Positions 10,427 through 19,105 of a DNA stretch of 42,598 nucleotides are shown piece after piece; position 1 is the first letter of the stretch; every line of letters starts with the position of its first letter. The DNA comes from Lewinellaceae bacterium (GTDB lineage Bacteria; Bacteroidota; Bacteroidia; Chitinophagales; Saprospiraceae). The translations under genes and the position numbers were made by a program. Where the stretch lies: positions 1 to 42,598 of the forward strand of contig CANJPT010000030.1 of assembly GCA_947476195.1 (NCBI GenBank), written 5' to 3'. The notes under the pieces were generated by a model. That model was given only the letters and a program-made list of their open reading frames with translations. It searched no databases and had not been told where the DNA came from.

Positions 10427-12037
10427 CTACAATACTGAATGCTCTACAAACGGCCGTTGATCCGGATAATCTGTGGTATAATGCAGTCCGCGGCTTTCTC
10501 GACGATGCGAAGCTGACCGGGTGATTAGGTAAGCCACGGTGATGAGGTTGCGGAGTTCCATCAATTGCGGACTGATCGTGGTTGTTTTGTAAAGCTCCTC
10601 CGTTTCCTGGTAAAGCAGAAAAAGCCGATCCAGCGCACGTTTTGAGCGCACATTGGAACGGACAATGCCGACGTAATAAGACATAATCTCGCGCAACTCC
10701 TTTAGTCCCTGGGTAATCAGCACCATTTCCTGCGGATCCGTTGTTCCCTCGGCATTCCAATCTGGCACACCCTCCTGGAACCCCCACGCATCCAGTTTCC
10801 CAACCAGATCATGCGCCACCCGATGGGCGAAAACCAGGCCTTCAAGCAAAGAATTAGAGGCCAGACGGTTGGCTCCATGAACGCCCGTACTGCTGCACTC
10901 ACCTGCTGCATAAAGCCGCTGAATACTGGTACGCCCGTGCTCGTCTACCATCACTCCGCCACAAGTATAGTGACAGGCTGGCACGATAGGGATCATATCC
11001 TTCATCGGGTCAATGCCGATGCTTTTGCATTTTTCATCAATAGTAGGGAAGTGAGCCAAAAATGCTTCTTGGTCCAAATGGCGACAATCCAGGTACATAC
11101 AATCTGTACCTCGTTTTTTCATTTCTGAGTCAATGGCGCGGGCCACGATATCGCGCGGCGCCAACGAAAGCCTTGGATCGTAGTGCTGCATAAATTCCGC
11201 TCCCTCAGCTGTTTTTAAGATCCCACCAAATCCGCGAACAGCTTCTGAAACTAAAAAGGATGGGTTTTCACCCGCCGGATTGTAGAGCGAAGTAGGGTGA
11301 AATTGCATGAACTCCATGTTCTCCACACGGCTTTTGGCGCGGTAGGCCATTGCTATTCCGTCTCCGGTAGCGATCACAGGATTGGTCGTGGACTTATAAA
11401 CCTGTCCGGCACCTCCGGTACAAAGTATGGTAGCCCGGGCAAGGATAATTTCAATTTCGCCATTTTGCTTGTTGAGTGCATAGCAGCCGTAACACTCAAT
11501 ACCGGGCGTGACACGGATGATCATATGACCGAGATGGTGCTGGGTGATCAGGTCCAACGCAAAGCAATATTCTAATATTTTAATATTGGAATATTTGTCG
11601 GCTTCTTCCATAAGCGTACGCTGCATTTCCCAACCCGTAAGGTCTTTGAAATGCAAAATACGGTGTTCCGAATGACCGCCTTCCCGGGCAAGGTCGTAAG
11701 CATTCGAGTCTTTTTCTTTGTCAAAATGGGCACCCCAGCCAATCATTTCGCGTACCCGTTCTGGACCTTCTTCTACCAAGATGCGTACGATATCTTTCTT
11801 GCAAAGTCCTGCTCCTGCATCCAGTGTATCCGCTATATGCTTATCAAAATTGTCTTTCTGAAGATCCCATACGGCCGCAACACCACCCTGGGCATAGCGG
11901 GTGTTGCTCTCGCCTTCCGTAGTCTTGGTGAGTACTAGGATTTGTCGGTCAGGAAATAAACCAGCTGCTTTGATGGCAAAGGTTAGTCCGGCAATGCCGG
12001 AGCCGAGCACAAGAAGGTCTGTTTGAGTACGTGTCAT
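10427..12037 (-). CDS. nadB: L-aspartate oxidase
   Basis: NadB is the FAD enzyme oxidising L-aspartate to iminoaspartate, the first step of de novo NAD synthesis. The product has 536 residues from the ATG at 12037; upstream codons are not conserved. The Rossmann FAD motif LVLGSGIAGLTFA is at residues 8-20, and ESNTRYAQGGVAA follows. Active-site motifs are HSEHRILHFKDLTG, EFMQFHPTSLYNP, SEAVRGFGG and ARAIDSEM. HYTCGGVMVDEHGRT and GECSSTGVHGANRLASNSLL near the C-terminal third distinguish NadB/fumarate reductase flavoproteins. The C-terminal helical domain is complete. nadA and nadC are not in the window, so the gene stands alone. Confidence 0.95.
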   Translation of the reverse strand: MTRTQTDLLVLGSGIAGLTFAIKAAGLFPDRQILVLTKTTEGESNTRYAQGGVAAVWDLQKDNFDKHIADTLDAGAGLCKKDIVRILVEEGPERVREMIGWGAHFDKEKDSNAYDLAREGGHSEHRILHFKDLTGWEMQRTLMEEADKYSNIKILEYCFALDLITQHHLGHMIIRVTPGIECYGCYALNKQNGEIEIILARATILCTGGAGQVYKSTTNPVIATGDGIAMAYRAKSRVENMEFMQFHPTSLYNPAGENPSFLVSEAVRGFGGILKTAEGAEFMQHYDPRLSLAPRDIVARAIDSEMKKRGTDCMYLDCRHLDQEAFLAHFPTIDEKCKSIGIDPMKDMIPIVPACHYTCGGVMVDEHGRTSIQRLYAAGECSSTGVHGANRLASNSLLEGLVFAHRVAHDLVGKLDAWGFQEGVPDWNAEGTTDPQEMVLITQGLKELREIMSYYVGIVRSNVRSKRALDRLFLLYQETEELYKTTTISPQLMELRNLITVAYLITRSASHRRESRGLHYTTDYPDQRPFVEHSVL

Positions 12038-12204
12038 GGCGCAAAAATAATAGACTTGTTGCGGCTTGGGGCTTTGAGCAAAAACAAGTTGGTCTTCTTT
12101 CCACAGGGAAGGCAAGTTTTGCAGTATAAATCGATCCTATTCAACAAAAAAATCAACGAAATAAGTCGATAAAACCTTGCTCAACCATTTGTGGCAATAC
12201 AGCC

Positions 12205-12819
12205 TTACCTATACCCCACAGCAATCACGCCACTGCCAATAATTTTGTAAGGCTGACTCTGAATCGAATCAAACATCCAACACGAAAAATCTATATTCAT
12301 TTTCCAGGTTGTTTCGCCGCGTTCATTTAGTGCCCAAGGTTCTGAGCTTAGGATGCGAAAATACCCTGAATCGGATTGTGCTTGTAAAATAAGATCGGAG
12401 CGAAGCACTGAACCATTGGGCTTCACCCATTGAATGGCTACCGTATGTAGCTGTAAACTGTCATTTGTTAAATCAGGCCGGTAACGCCAATTTGCACCTT
12501 CCTGAAAGATGAGATCCGCTACAGCTGAATTTCCAAGCTCGCTATTCCTAAATTCAAACTGCACACTTTCCGGGCAGTCACCCGCAGGACAACTTGCATT
12601 GGCAAATGCGCCAGACATCACAAGTATCTTGTCCGAACCTTGCTTGACCCGAGTGAACAGGTAAGTACCATTCACCCCAGCCGTCAGGTCAGTCCTAATA
12701 CTATCCTCCATTCCAACCATAAATACGGGAGAATCAAACCCTCCATCAGGAGGATCGGAGGTTTTGCAATCCGACCATATCGTAGCGGCAAATGCAATGA
12801 AAAACAGTATTTTTCTCAT
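12205..12819 (-). CDS. Small secreted or lipid-anchored protein downstream of the sigma/barrel pair
   Basis: This 204-residue protein starts with MRKILFFIAFAATIWSDC; Cys18 after a hydrophobic stretch could be a lipobox cysteine, though WSDC is a poor match to the consensus. The remainder is predicted beta-rich, with two Cys near residue 78 (CPAGDC) and a C-terminus ending in IIGSGVIAVGYR. I do not recognise a family. It lies 75 bp downstream of the membrane/barrel gene on the same strand and may belong to the same operon, so it could be an envelope component controlled by the ECF sigma factor. Confidence 0.65.
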   Translation of the reverse strand: MRKILFFIAFAATIWSDCKTSDPPDGGFDSPVFMVGMEDSIRTDLTAGVNGTYLFTRVKQGSDKILVMSGAFANASCPAGDCPESVQFEFRNSELGNSAVADLIFQEGANWRYRPDLTNDSLQLHTVAIQWVKPNGSVLRSDLILQAQSDSGYFRILSSEPWALNERGETTWKMNIDFSCWMFDSIQSQPYKIIGSGVIAVGYR

Positions 12820-12894
12820 AATTTTTTGAATTTCAGGGATTATTAAACTCCGTAGCTGTTGAAAACCTCCAAGATTTGCTGCGTGTTATAAAAT

Positions 12895-14214
12895 TTAAAA
12901 CAACCTAAATCGCAGTCCTAATTCCAAATTTCCCAATCCTTTGTTTTTCAAACCTTCACTGGTGGTTTTAAAGACTGGCGTAACCTGGAAACGCCCTTGA
13001 GTTGTCACTGAGAATCGATCATTCAGGCAAAACTCCGCTCCAGAAAACACTGAGAAAACGGTTTGATTATATGGTTTGGAATCACCCTTTATATACTTTT
13101 CGACAATCGTTTTTGCGGGTTCCAGAGAAGATGACACGATATACTCCGTTCGATCTTGTACAGCCCAAAGCAGCCTGACCGATCCGCCAGCTTCCACCCC
13201 CCAACGATCCTTATGCCACCGGACTGAAAGCGGAATGTCAAGGTAATGAAGCCCACGTGTTGTGCGCTGCCAATGCTCGCTTTTGTACCCGAATGAGTAA
13301 TGCAGCTGATCCACAAAAGTTGGGTTCAATGTATCTGCTTGCTCCCCCTGTCCGGGCATAAAACACCATTGTGAACCCAACTGCAGCGACCAGTTTTTAT
13401 TCAATGTATATGCACCAAACACTCCAATTGCCCAGCCGGCCCATTTAGCTGCTGAATCAATCTTTGGATACGCTGCCCCTGCCACAGATAACCGACATGA
13501 AAAACGGTTGCCTTCTATCGGCTGTGGGTTATTTGCAATCGGTTTCTTTGTATTTTCAGGCCACTTTTTTGGCACAAAAACGCGTATTGAAAGCAGGAAT
13601 GGGACTAAAGGGGTTGGAATGTTTGAGATTAGAAGCGTAGCGATTGGGCCACTTTTTTCTTTTTCCTGAATGTCTCCCTGAGTAGCAGCATCCTTTTTTT
13701 GAGTATCTTGATTTGTCGGTGAATAGACTGGATCTAAAAGGCTTTTAATCCTTGTACTTTGGATTTTTTTGACTGATGACAAGTTGGATTTTTTTTCGGA
13801 ATTTTCGCTGTCTTTTCTACCGCTTTCGCCTTGCCTGGACGTATGATTGCCCTGTAACAGCGTATCAAAGGACTGCCGATTTGAAGCAAAATCGTTTTTT
13901 TTACCTAGTTCAACTGTGTATAATAGACTTTCGGGCTTCGTTTGCTTTTCATTTTTTTCTATCAAGGAAATTGATTTCCAAACTCCGGTTTTAGGTGGAG
14001 CGAACAGGCCTGGATAGCGGCCAAGTAAAAGCAAGGCAAGCAGCGCCATTGCGACGCCTAGTCCAATAAAAAGCCATTGCCAACAGCATCGCTTATTCTC
14101 CTCCTCTTCGAGCAAGGCCTTGGCCTGCTCCCAGAATTCCTCTTTGAACTCGAAACGCTCCCCCGAGTCATCGGAGTTAAATTTTTGTCGCATGAAGTCG
14201 TCTATATTTTCCAT
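12895..14214 (-). CDS. Putative sigma-linked membrane protein: cytoplasmic N-terminus, one membrane helix, C-terminal outer-membrane beta-barrel
   Basis: The 439-residue protein has an acidic cytoplasmic segment (1-42, MENIDDFMRQKFN to LLEEEE), one membrane helix (about 46-65), and a Lys/Ser/Pro-rich linker (about 70-235). The C-terminal half alternates polar and hydrophobic residues, has Trp/Tyr-rich strands and ends in ELGLRFRLF, a terminal Phe typical of outer-membrane barrels. Its start is 7 nt from the stop of the ECF sigma gene, so they are co-transcribed. Location and pairing suggest an anti-sigma-like role for the N-terminus. The layout inner-membrane helix plus barrel in one chain is seen in the sequence; the function is inference. 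Confidence 0.72.
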   Translation of the reverse strand: MENIDDFMRQKFNSDDSGERFEFKEEFWEQAKALLEEEENKRCCWQWLFIGLGVAMALLALLLLGRYPGLFAPPKTGVWKSISLIEKNEKQTKPESLLYTVELGKKNDFASNRQSFDTLLQGNHTSRQGESGRKDSENSEKKSNLSSVKKIQSTRIKSLLDPVYSPTNQDTQKKDAATQGDIQEKEKSGPIATLLISNIPTPLVPFLLSIRVFVPKKWPENTKKPIANNPQPIEGNRFSCRLSVAGAAYPKIDSAAKWAGWAIGVFGAYTLNKNWSLQLGSQWCFMPGQGEQADTLNPTFVDQLHYSFGYKSEHWQRTTRGLHYLDIPLSVRWHKDRWGVEAGGSVRLLWAVQDRTEYIVSSSLEPAKTIVEKYIKGDSKPYNQTVFSVFSGAEFCLNDRFSVTTQGRFQVTPVFKTTSEGLKNKGLGNLELGLRFRLF

Positions 14215-14221
14215 AGCAAGG

Positions 14222-14779
14222 TCAGGCTGTTTGGTATTCGGTTTTTATCCAGGACTGTAATTGGGCCCGTGCAGTGCTGACATGCCATTTGGACGTGCCT
14301 TCACTCATGCCCAGCAATTCACTGATTTCATGGTGACTAAATCCATCAAGGGCAAAAAGGTTGAATACCTTTTGAGTCATCGGAGGAAGTCGTTGCAATA
14401 AGGCTTCAAGGTGTTGAACATCCAGACGCTGCTCAGCTTCGTTCCAGTCGACTGGTTCATTGGAATATAAGCGCTCGATATCCTCGGCGAATACGGTCAA
14501 CTCACGCCATTTCTTCTCGCGGCGAAATTCATCAATCACCGTATTGATCATGATCCTGCGAATCCATGCTTCAAATGGCACCTCATCGCGTTTGTACCGA
14601 TTGAGGTTTTGGATAATCTTCAAGAAACCCTTATTCACGGCAGACACTGCATCCTGTTTGTTGCGCCGATAGCGCATACAAACCGCCATAAGCACTGGAA
14701 AGCACGTGCGATACAGCGCATATTGTGCTTTTCGGTCGCCTTTTTGGGCTGTCTGCAGAAGTTGTGGGTCGAGATTCAA
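14222..14779 (-). CDS. ECF-type RNA polymerase sigma factor
   Basis: This 185-residue sigma-70 family protein has region 2 at about 10-85 (GFLKIIQNLNRYKRDEVPFE, WIRRIMINTVIDEFRREKK) and region 4 at about 125-180 (LPPMTQKVFNLFALDGFSHH and the helix-turn-helix EISELLGMSEGTSKWHVS). The only upstream start in frame is TTG at 14779, because a TAA lies two codons further upstream and the next Met is at residue 31 inside region 2. Region 3 is absent, as expected for ECF factors. It is followed after 7 nt by the membrane/barrel gene, its likely regulator or target. Confidence 0.9.
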   Translation of the reverse strand: MNLDPQLLQTAQKGDRKAQYALYRTCFPVLMAVCMRYRRNKQDAVSAVNKGFLKIIQNLNRYKRDEVPFEAWIRRIMINTVIDEFRREKKWRELTVFAEDIERLYSNEPVDWNEAEQRLDVQHLEALLQRLPPMTQKVFNLFALDGFSHHEISELLGMSEGTSKWHVSTARAQLQSWIKTEYQTA

Positions 14780-15090
14780 GGTTTAGCGCTCTAAAGTACA
14801 ACTGCGGTATAAAATCCTGGCGGAAACTACTTTTGTCTCCCGGCGGAAGAATACGAGTATTTAATTGTTTGTTCCGGAAGGGTATACGCTGGGTTGGGCT
14901 GGGAGGTTGGGTAGATTAGATACTTTTTATTAAAATTTTCAAGATCCCAATCGAGTAGGAGGCGGTTCGTTAAAGTGGTGCGTTCGTGGACAAGTAACTG
15001 GGTTATGTGCACGCATTTAGTCTCGGTATGCTGATCATAAGAATAAGGTTGTGCGGTATTTGCCAGAAGCCTTTTCGGGTGTTCGCCCAC

Positions 15091-15237
15091 TTATAGGTTT
15101 GTTCGGGTGTGGGCATTCCAATGGTCGGAGTGATTTGTAGCGGGTTTGCGCCCCATTATTTTCAGATACAGCCTCTTGCTATTAAGCGCTTATTCGGGAT
15201 TTTGGATCGAGGCCAAAACCCCGAACAAACGCTCTAA
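15091..15237. repeat. MITE-like inverted-repeat element in the sigma factor-rplT spacer
   Basis: GTTTGTTCGGG (15097-15107) and CCCGAACAAAC (15220-15230) are perfect inverted copies. The outer flanks TTATAG and GCTCTAA extend the ends towards TTAGAGC. The right half holds a hairpin at 15193-15225 (TTCGGGATTTTGG / CCAAAACCCCGAA). No coding sequence is inside. The rest of the spacer 14780-15296 contains no recognisable gene. Confidence 0.5.
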
Positions 15238-15296
15238 GCACGCTTCGATGTCAAGCTTATAGCAGATTTGCCTGGTCCAGTAGCGCCTGAGCCGTG

Positions 15297-15334
15297 CACA
15301 AAAAAGGGGAACCAGCCAACAGCCGATTCCCCTT
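15297..15334 (-). terminator. Rho-independent terminator of rpmI-rplT
   Basis: On the minus strand AAGGGGAA (15334-15327) and TTCCCCTT (15311-15304) form the stem, with a 15-nt loop, followed by a run of T. It lies 30 nt after the rplT stop codon. Confidence 0.85.
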
Positions 15335-15363
15335 AATATTTTCTACTGGCCAAAGCCTCTTGA

Positions 15364-15717
15364 CTATCCTTTATCTCTAGAAGCATCCACTACGGCTTTG
15401 AAAGTCGTAGGGTGATTGAGTGCAAGGTCAGCCAGTGCTTTACGGTTCAGACCGATGCCTTTTTGGCTAAGCAAGTGGATGAAGTTGCTGTAATTGATAC
15501 CCATTGGACGCACAGCGGCGTTGATACGGGCGATCCAGAGGCGACGGTAAATGCGCTTTTTGAATTTACGGTCACGGTAGGCGTACTGCCAACCTTTTTC
15601 GAGCGTGTTTTTCGCTACGGTGTAAACTTTGGATCGAGCGCCGAAGTAGCCGCGTGCGGCTAACATGATTTTTTTCCGGCGGGCGCGGCTGGCCGGGTTG
15701 TTTGTTGCTCTAGGCAT
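15364..15717 (-). CDS. rplT: 50S ribosomal protein L20
   Basis: The 117-residue protein begins [20 protein letters not shown] and contains [20 protein letters not shown], the invariant [12 protein letters not shown] and [20 protein letters not shown]. It binds 23S rRNA early in large-subunit assembly, and in other bacteria represses its own operon. It follows rpmI with an unusually wide gap (15718-15909, 192 bp), in which I see no gene; this could hold a leader or regulatory fold. Confidence 0.97.
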   Translation of the reverse strand: MPRATNNPASRARRKKIMLAARGYFGARSKVYTVAKNTLEKGWQYAYRDRKFKKRIYRRLWIARINAAVRPMGINYSNFIHLLSQKGIGLNRKALADLALNHPTTFKAVVDASRDKG

Positions 15718-15909
15718 TTAAAAGATTTTTTAGTGCGACACCGGGGTGAGTGGTTCTTAGTTGAACGTTGCAAGCCAAACAGCTCACTGACAATTAAGAA
15801 CGACCGACGCTTTTAACCAATGTCCTCGTTAAAAAATGAAAAGAAAATTTTCGCAGAGGCGAAAATTATGGTTTATCGATGTGGTTAGATATTCCAACCG
15901 ACAACGAAC

Positions 15910-16104
15910 TTAACTGACCAGCAGACGCTGGATGCGCGCGTGTTCAGTTTTATCAACGATCACACTACCACGGAGGTGGCGCTTGGCTTTCGTTGATTTT
16001 TTACGCATCAAGTGACGCATGCGGGCGCGGTTGCGCTTAACTTTCCCCTTGCCAGTCACCGAAAAACGCTTCTTGGCGCTGGAGTGGGTCTTCATTTTAG
16101 GCAT
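15910..16104 (-). CDS. rpmI: 50S ribosomal protein L35
   Basis: The 64-residue basic protein starts [20 protein letters not shown] and ends in [10 protein letters not shown], the usual L35 length and motifs. The ATG at 16104 is the conserved start; the frame is open further upstream but that part crosses the promoter. It is the first gene of the rpmI-rplT unit. Confidence 0.96.
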   Translation of the reverse strand: MPKMKTHSSAKKRFSVTGKGKVKRNRARMRHLMRKKSTKAKRHLRGSVIVDKTEHARIQRLLVS

Positions 16105-16134
16105 GACAAAAATATATAGTTGAAAAACGGAGCG

Positions 16135-16165
16135 CAAAGGTAGAATTATTAGCCAATTTACAAAA
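16135..16165 (-). promoter_or_regulatory. Promoter of rpmI-rplT
   Basis: On the minus strand TTTTG (16165-16161) is followed after 18 nt by TACCTTTG (16142-16135), the Bacteroidota -33/-7 pair at normal spacing. Transcription would start about 25 nt upstream of the rpmI ATG. Confidence 0.7.
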
Positions 16166-16279
16166 GAAAAGTTAGAAAATATCTGACGAATAGAATTCGG
16201 AGTATATTTTAGGGCCTTTATCATGCATGCTGCGGCAACCTAAACATGAGTTATCCCAATTTTTTTCAGCCCGCCGGGC

Positions 16280-16315
16280 AAAAAAAATCCCGCCTGGCCA
16301 AAACCAAGCGGGATT
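16280..16315 (-). terminator. Rho-independent terminator of infC
   Basis: On the minus strand AATCCCGCTTGG (16315-16304) and CCAGGCGGGATT (16297-16286) form a 12-bp stem with a 6-nt loop, followed by TTTTTT. It lies about 55 nt after the infC stop and before the rpmI promoter, so infC is transcriptionally separate. Confidence 0.85.
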
Positions 16316-16369
16316 CAAGTATATTTTAGAGCCAGAAAAAACTGGCCGGACCAGGACCAAACTCAAGTG

Positions 16370-17050
16370 TTACTCGTGAGCAGCAGCGGAAGAAGAATTA
16401 TCCTTTTTCTTAGACGGTCCTTTTTTGGGAGAAAGGATAACGTGCATCCTTTTCCCTTCCAGACGCGGCAGCTGATCGGCAGAACCGTGATCTTCCAGTT
16501 CTTTCATAAAACGAAGCAGTAGTAATTCACCGCGTTCTTTAAAAACAATGGCGCGACCCCGGAACTGAACGTAAGCTTTAACCTTATTTCCTTCTGAAAG
16601 AAAACTTTTGGCGTGGCGGAGTTTGAAATCAAAATCGTGCTCGCCCGTTTCCGGACCAAAACGAATTTCTTTCAATTCAACCTTGACCGCATTGGCTTTC
16701 AGTTCCTTTTCCCGCTTCTTTTTCTGATATAGAAATTTATTATAATCCACAATACGCACCACAGGTGGCACTGCATTGGGGGTAATTTCTACGAGATCAA
16801 GCGCAAGCTCTTCTGCCCATTTTTGGAGCTTTGAAGTAGGATAAACGCCTGTTTCGACTAATTGCCCGGCTGCCGCGCTTATTTCTTCCAGATTATCGCC
16901 GATTAGGCGCACCTCGTTAGCACGGATAAAGTTATTGATATTGTGCTCTGGCGGACGAGGGCCGCGGTTGAAAGGACGGGGCCCACCTGGGCGAGAACCG
17001 GGGGGACGTGCGCCACCGGGGGGTTTAGGCCGATAAGGTTTGAATGCCAA
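16370..17050 (-). CDS. infC: Translation initiation factor IF-3
   Basis: The 226-residue protein contains the IF-3 N-terminal domain from [19 protein letters not shown] to [20 protein letters not shown], the linker [16 protein letters not shown], and the C-terminal domain ([28 protein letters not shown]). Residues 1-35 form a Pro/Gly/Arg-rich extension ([20 protein letters not shown]). The first possible start in frame is a TTG at 17050, directly preceded by a TAA stop; no ATG precedes the conserved domain. IF-3 prevents subunit joining and discriminates against non-canonical start codons, so a non-AUG start fits the autoregulation known for E. coli infC (AUU start). The C-terminal tail is Ser/Ala-rich. 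Confidence 0.95.
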   Translation of the reverse strand: MAFKPYRPKPPGGARPPGSRPGGPRPFNRGPRPPEHNINNFIRANEVRLIGDNLEEISAAAGQLVETGVYPTSKLQKWAEELALDLVEITPNAVPPVVRIVDYNKFLYQKKKREKELKANAVKVELKEIRFGPETGEHDFDFKLRHAKSFLSEGNKVKAYVQFRGRAIVFKERGELLLLRFMKELEDHGSADQLPRLEGKRMHVILSPKKGPSKKKDNSSSAAAHE

Positions 17051-17124
17051 TTAAATGTGATGGTTTAGTGAATAATGAGGTGCATTTTGGAATTATTCCA
17101 AGACGCCCGTTGGCTCTTTGGTTG

Positions 17125-17132
17125 CAAAAGTA
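17125..17132 (-). promoter_or_regulatory. -7 element of the infC promoter
   Basis: The minus strand reads TACTTTTG, matching TAnnTTTG, about 75 nt upstream of the infC start. No clear -33 TTG is visible at the usual spacing. Confidence 0.45.
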
Positions 17133-17215
17133 AAGATTGTTCTGTGGTTTACCATGAAGGAAGCAAGGAAAATTTTGAAGAGAAGTCAGGAGGCAACTTG
17201 GAATTGCCACTTGGG

Positions 17216-19105
17216 TTAAAGCTTATCGCCGTCCAACTTGCCCTGATAGGCTGGCAAATGCAGATAACCTTCTTCTTTTATAGCAGCCGGAAGGTCAAAA
17301 CGGGCGGCTACTTCGGCCACTTCTTTAGCGTTCATACTTCCTTTTATGTTGAGCACCCGGGAAAGATCCAGCAAGAAATCCTGATATTGGGCAAGCAAAT
17401 CGCGAGTCTCTTTCACAAGGCCGGAGATCATGGCTTCCACATCTTTATCGGTAGCCTTTTTGTCCATCGAAAAACCGTGTTCCAGGGTGTAGTTAGCCTG
17501 ATACCGCTCGTCGAAACCCTGCCGTCGGATATAGTCGATTGCCAGCATGGTTACTTGCTCACGATCGTAGGAGCGCCCCACCGTGGCGTTTTCTTTGCCA
17601 AAAACGAGCTCTTCAGCCAATCCACCGGCGAGAAAGACTTTAATCTTCTTCAGTAGATTTTCCTTGGTCTCATAAATCTCATGCGGGAACGTGAACCCCG
17701 CCGCATAACTGCTTGCTACCTTTGATTTGAGTTGCAGCGGCGCAATCTCAAAAAGGATAACATATACCACAGCATGGCCTGCTTCGTGTACACTTACATT
17801 GGCCACTACATCTGCAATATTACCCTGTCGGATCTTGTCGATACGCCCTACGAAGGGAATCTCCACTTTACGATTGCCAATCTGCGCGAATATTTTTTTT
17901 CCTTCGTTGTCGTAATCAATGGAAAAAGAATCACTGCCATCATTGAGGCATTCGAACAAAAACTTACTCAGGTTGGTCTCCAATATGTCAGTCACGCTGC
18001 TAAAAACAGGCCGGACACCCTGAACCGGGAAAACGCCATTGCGATAAATGAGTGCAAAAACGTTGTCAGCGATGTGAATCTTCACCTGAAACCGCTCCTC
18101 TGTGCGTCCAATGATCTTGCCTACTTCCTTGCGGATCAATGCTTCAAAATTAGCTTTTCGCAGACTGGGATAAATCAGGTGAATATTCCCAAAGCGCGCT
18201 ACCTGCTCTGGTCGGAATCGCCGTGTAAGGGCATTTTTAATGTCTACCGCGGTGATCTTTTTCGTAAAAGCGTGGTATATATCTGCATCCACTTCACTGT
18301 CAGACGTGTGGGTGGCCATTTGAAACGCCTCATCCAGATTGCCACTGATAAGGATCAGCATCTGAGAATAATCGATTGGCTCATACACACGACGGCGACC
18401 TTTTGCTTCGATAATGAGATCCAGCATCTGCTTTTTACTCATTTCAGCGATATCGAGCACATCTTCCTCAAGCTCGAGCATTTTTTTCAGATTTCTGGCT
18501 TCCCATATTCCTACATTATCTTGAAGGGGGTCTTCAGGCGGCACAGGTTCTCCCGGCGGACGGCGGTTTCGCTGCCGTTGATTGAACATAAAGTCTGAAA
18601 TATAGTAGTCGAAATCTTCTTTTTCACGCTTAGCGAGCCGGCCGTCAGAGAGCAATTCCCAAAAGTCATTAAACTTGGTAACCTGCACTGGCGAACCATC
18701 CGAATCGATGGTATAGAAGCGTTGAATCTCGTCAAAAAGGACAATAGAAGGGTGGCTATCCACCAAACCATTGGATTTTAGAATGGCATTTACGCTACTG
18801 AAATACGTTGTCTGATCGGTATTTCCCAACTCTACTTCTGCAAAACGCTCCTGATATTCAAGGTGTTTAACCAACCGGCGCACAAGATCAGTTTTACCCA
18901 CCCCGGTCATACCCCAAAGGCAGACAACGATGGGGCGCGTGAGCACCTCTGGCATCAGGTACCATACCTGAATATAGTCCAGCAGACTATCAATGATATC
19001 GTTAATTCCGACAAAATCTTCTTTGAGACGCACGCGAATGATCTCGAGCGCAGCGCGTCGCTGACTGAGTCTTTCTTTGTCGATTTCAAATTTTGGTGTT
19101 TCCAT
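17216..19105 (-). CDS. Clp-like AAA+ ATPase fused to an FtsH-type M41 zinc peptidase, no membrane anchor
   Basis: The 629-residue protein is read from the ATG at 19105. Walker A is GMTGVGKT (65-72), Walker B IVLFDE (121-126), sensor-1 Asn256 in LILISGN, candidate arginine finger in ALTRRFRPE (292-300), and sensor-2 GVRP (363-366), which with the following helix resembles the Clp/HSP100 C-terminal small domain rather than FtsH. The peptidase part starts with HEAGH (440-444). LAGGLAEELVFG (492-503) and Asp514 in GRSYDREQV match the FtsH region carrying the third zinc ligand. FtsH normally has two N-terminal membrane helices; none is present here. A soluble ATP-driven protease is the likely function. 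A charged insert (about 155-240) separates Walker B from sensor-1. No partner gene is adjacent. Confidence 0.82.
   Translation of the reverse strand: METPKFEIDKERLSQRRAALEIIRVRLKEDFVGINDIIDSLLDYIQVWYLMPEVLTRPIVVCLWGMTGVGKTDLVRRLVKHLEYQERFAEVELGNTDQTTYFSSVNAILKSNGLVDSHPSIVLFDEIQRFYTIDSDGSPVQVTKFNDFWELLSDGRLAKREKEDFDYYISDFMFNQRQRNRRPPGEPVPPEDPLQDNVGIWEARNLKKMLELEEDVLDIAEMSKKQMLDLIIEAKGRRRVYEPIDYSQMLILISGNLDEAFQMATHTSDSEVDADIYHAFTKKITAVDIKNALTRRFRPEQVARFGNIHLIYPSLRKANFEALIRKEVGKIIGRTEERFQVKIHIADNVFALIYRNGVFPVQGVRPVFSSVTDILETNLSKFLFECLNDGSDSFSIDYDNEGKKIFAQIGNRKVEIPFVGRIDKIRQGNIADVVANVSVHEAGHAVVYVILFEIAPLQLKSKVASSYAAGFTFPHEIYETKENLLKKIKVFLAGGLAEELVFGKENATVGRSYDREQVTMLAIDYIRRQGFDERYQANYTLEHGFSMDKKATDKDVEAMISGLVKETRDLLAQYQDFLLDLSRVLNIKGSMNAKEVAEVAARFDLPAAIKEEGYLHLPAYQGKLDGDKL

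Noticed and set aside
14827-15090. An 87-codon minus-strand frame upstream of the sigma gene
   Set aside because: No recognisable family or signal; it overlaps the repeat-bearing spacer and looks like chance.
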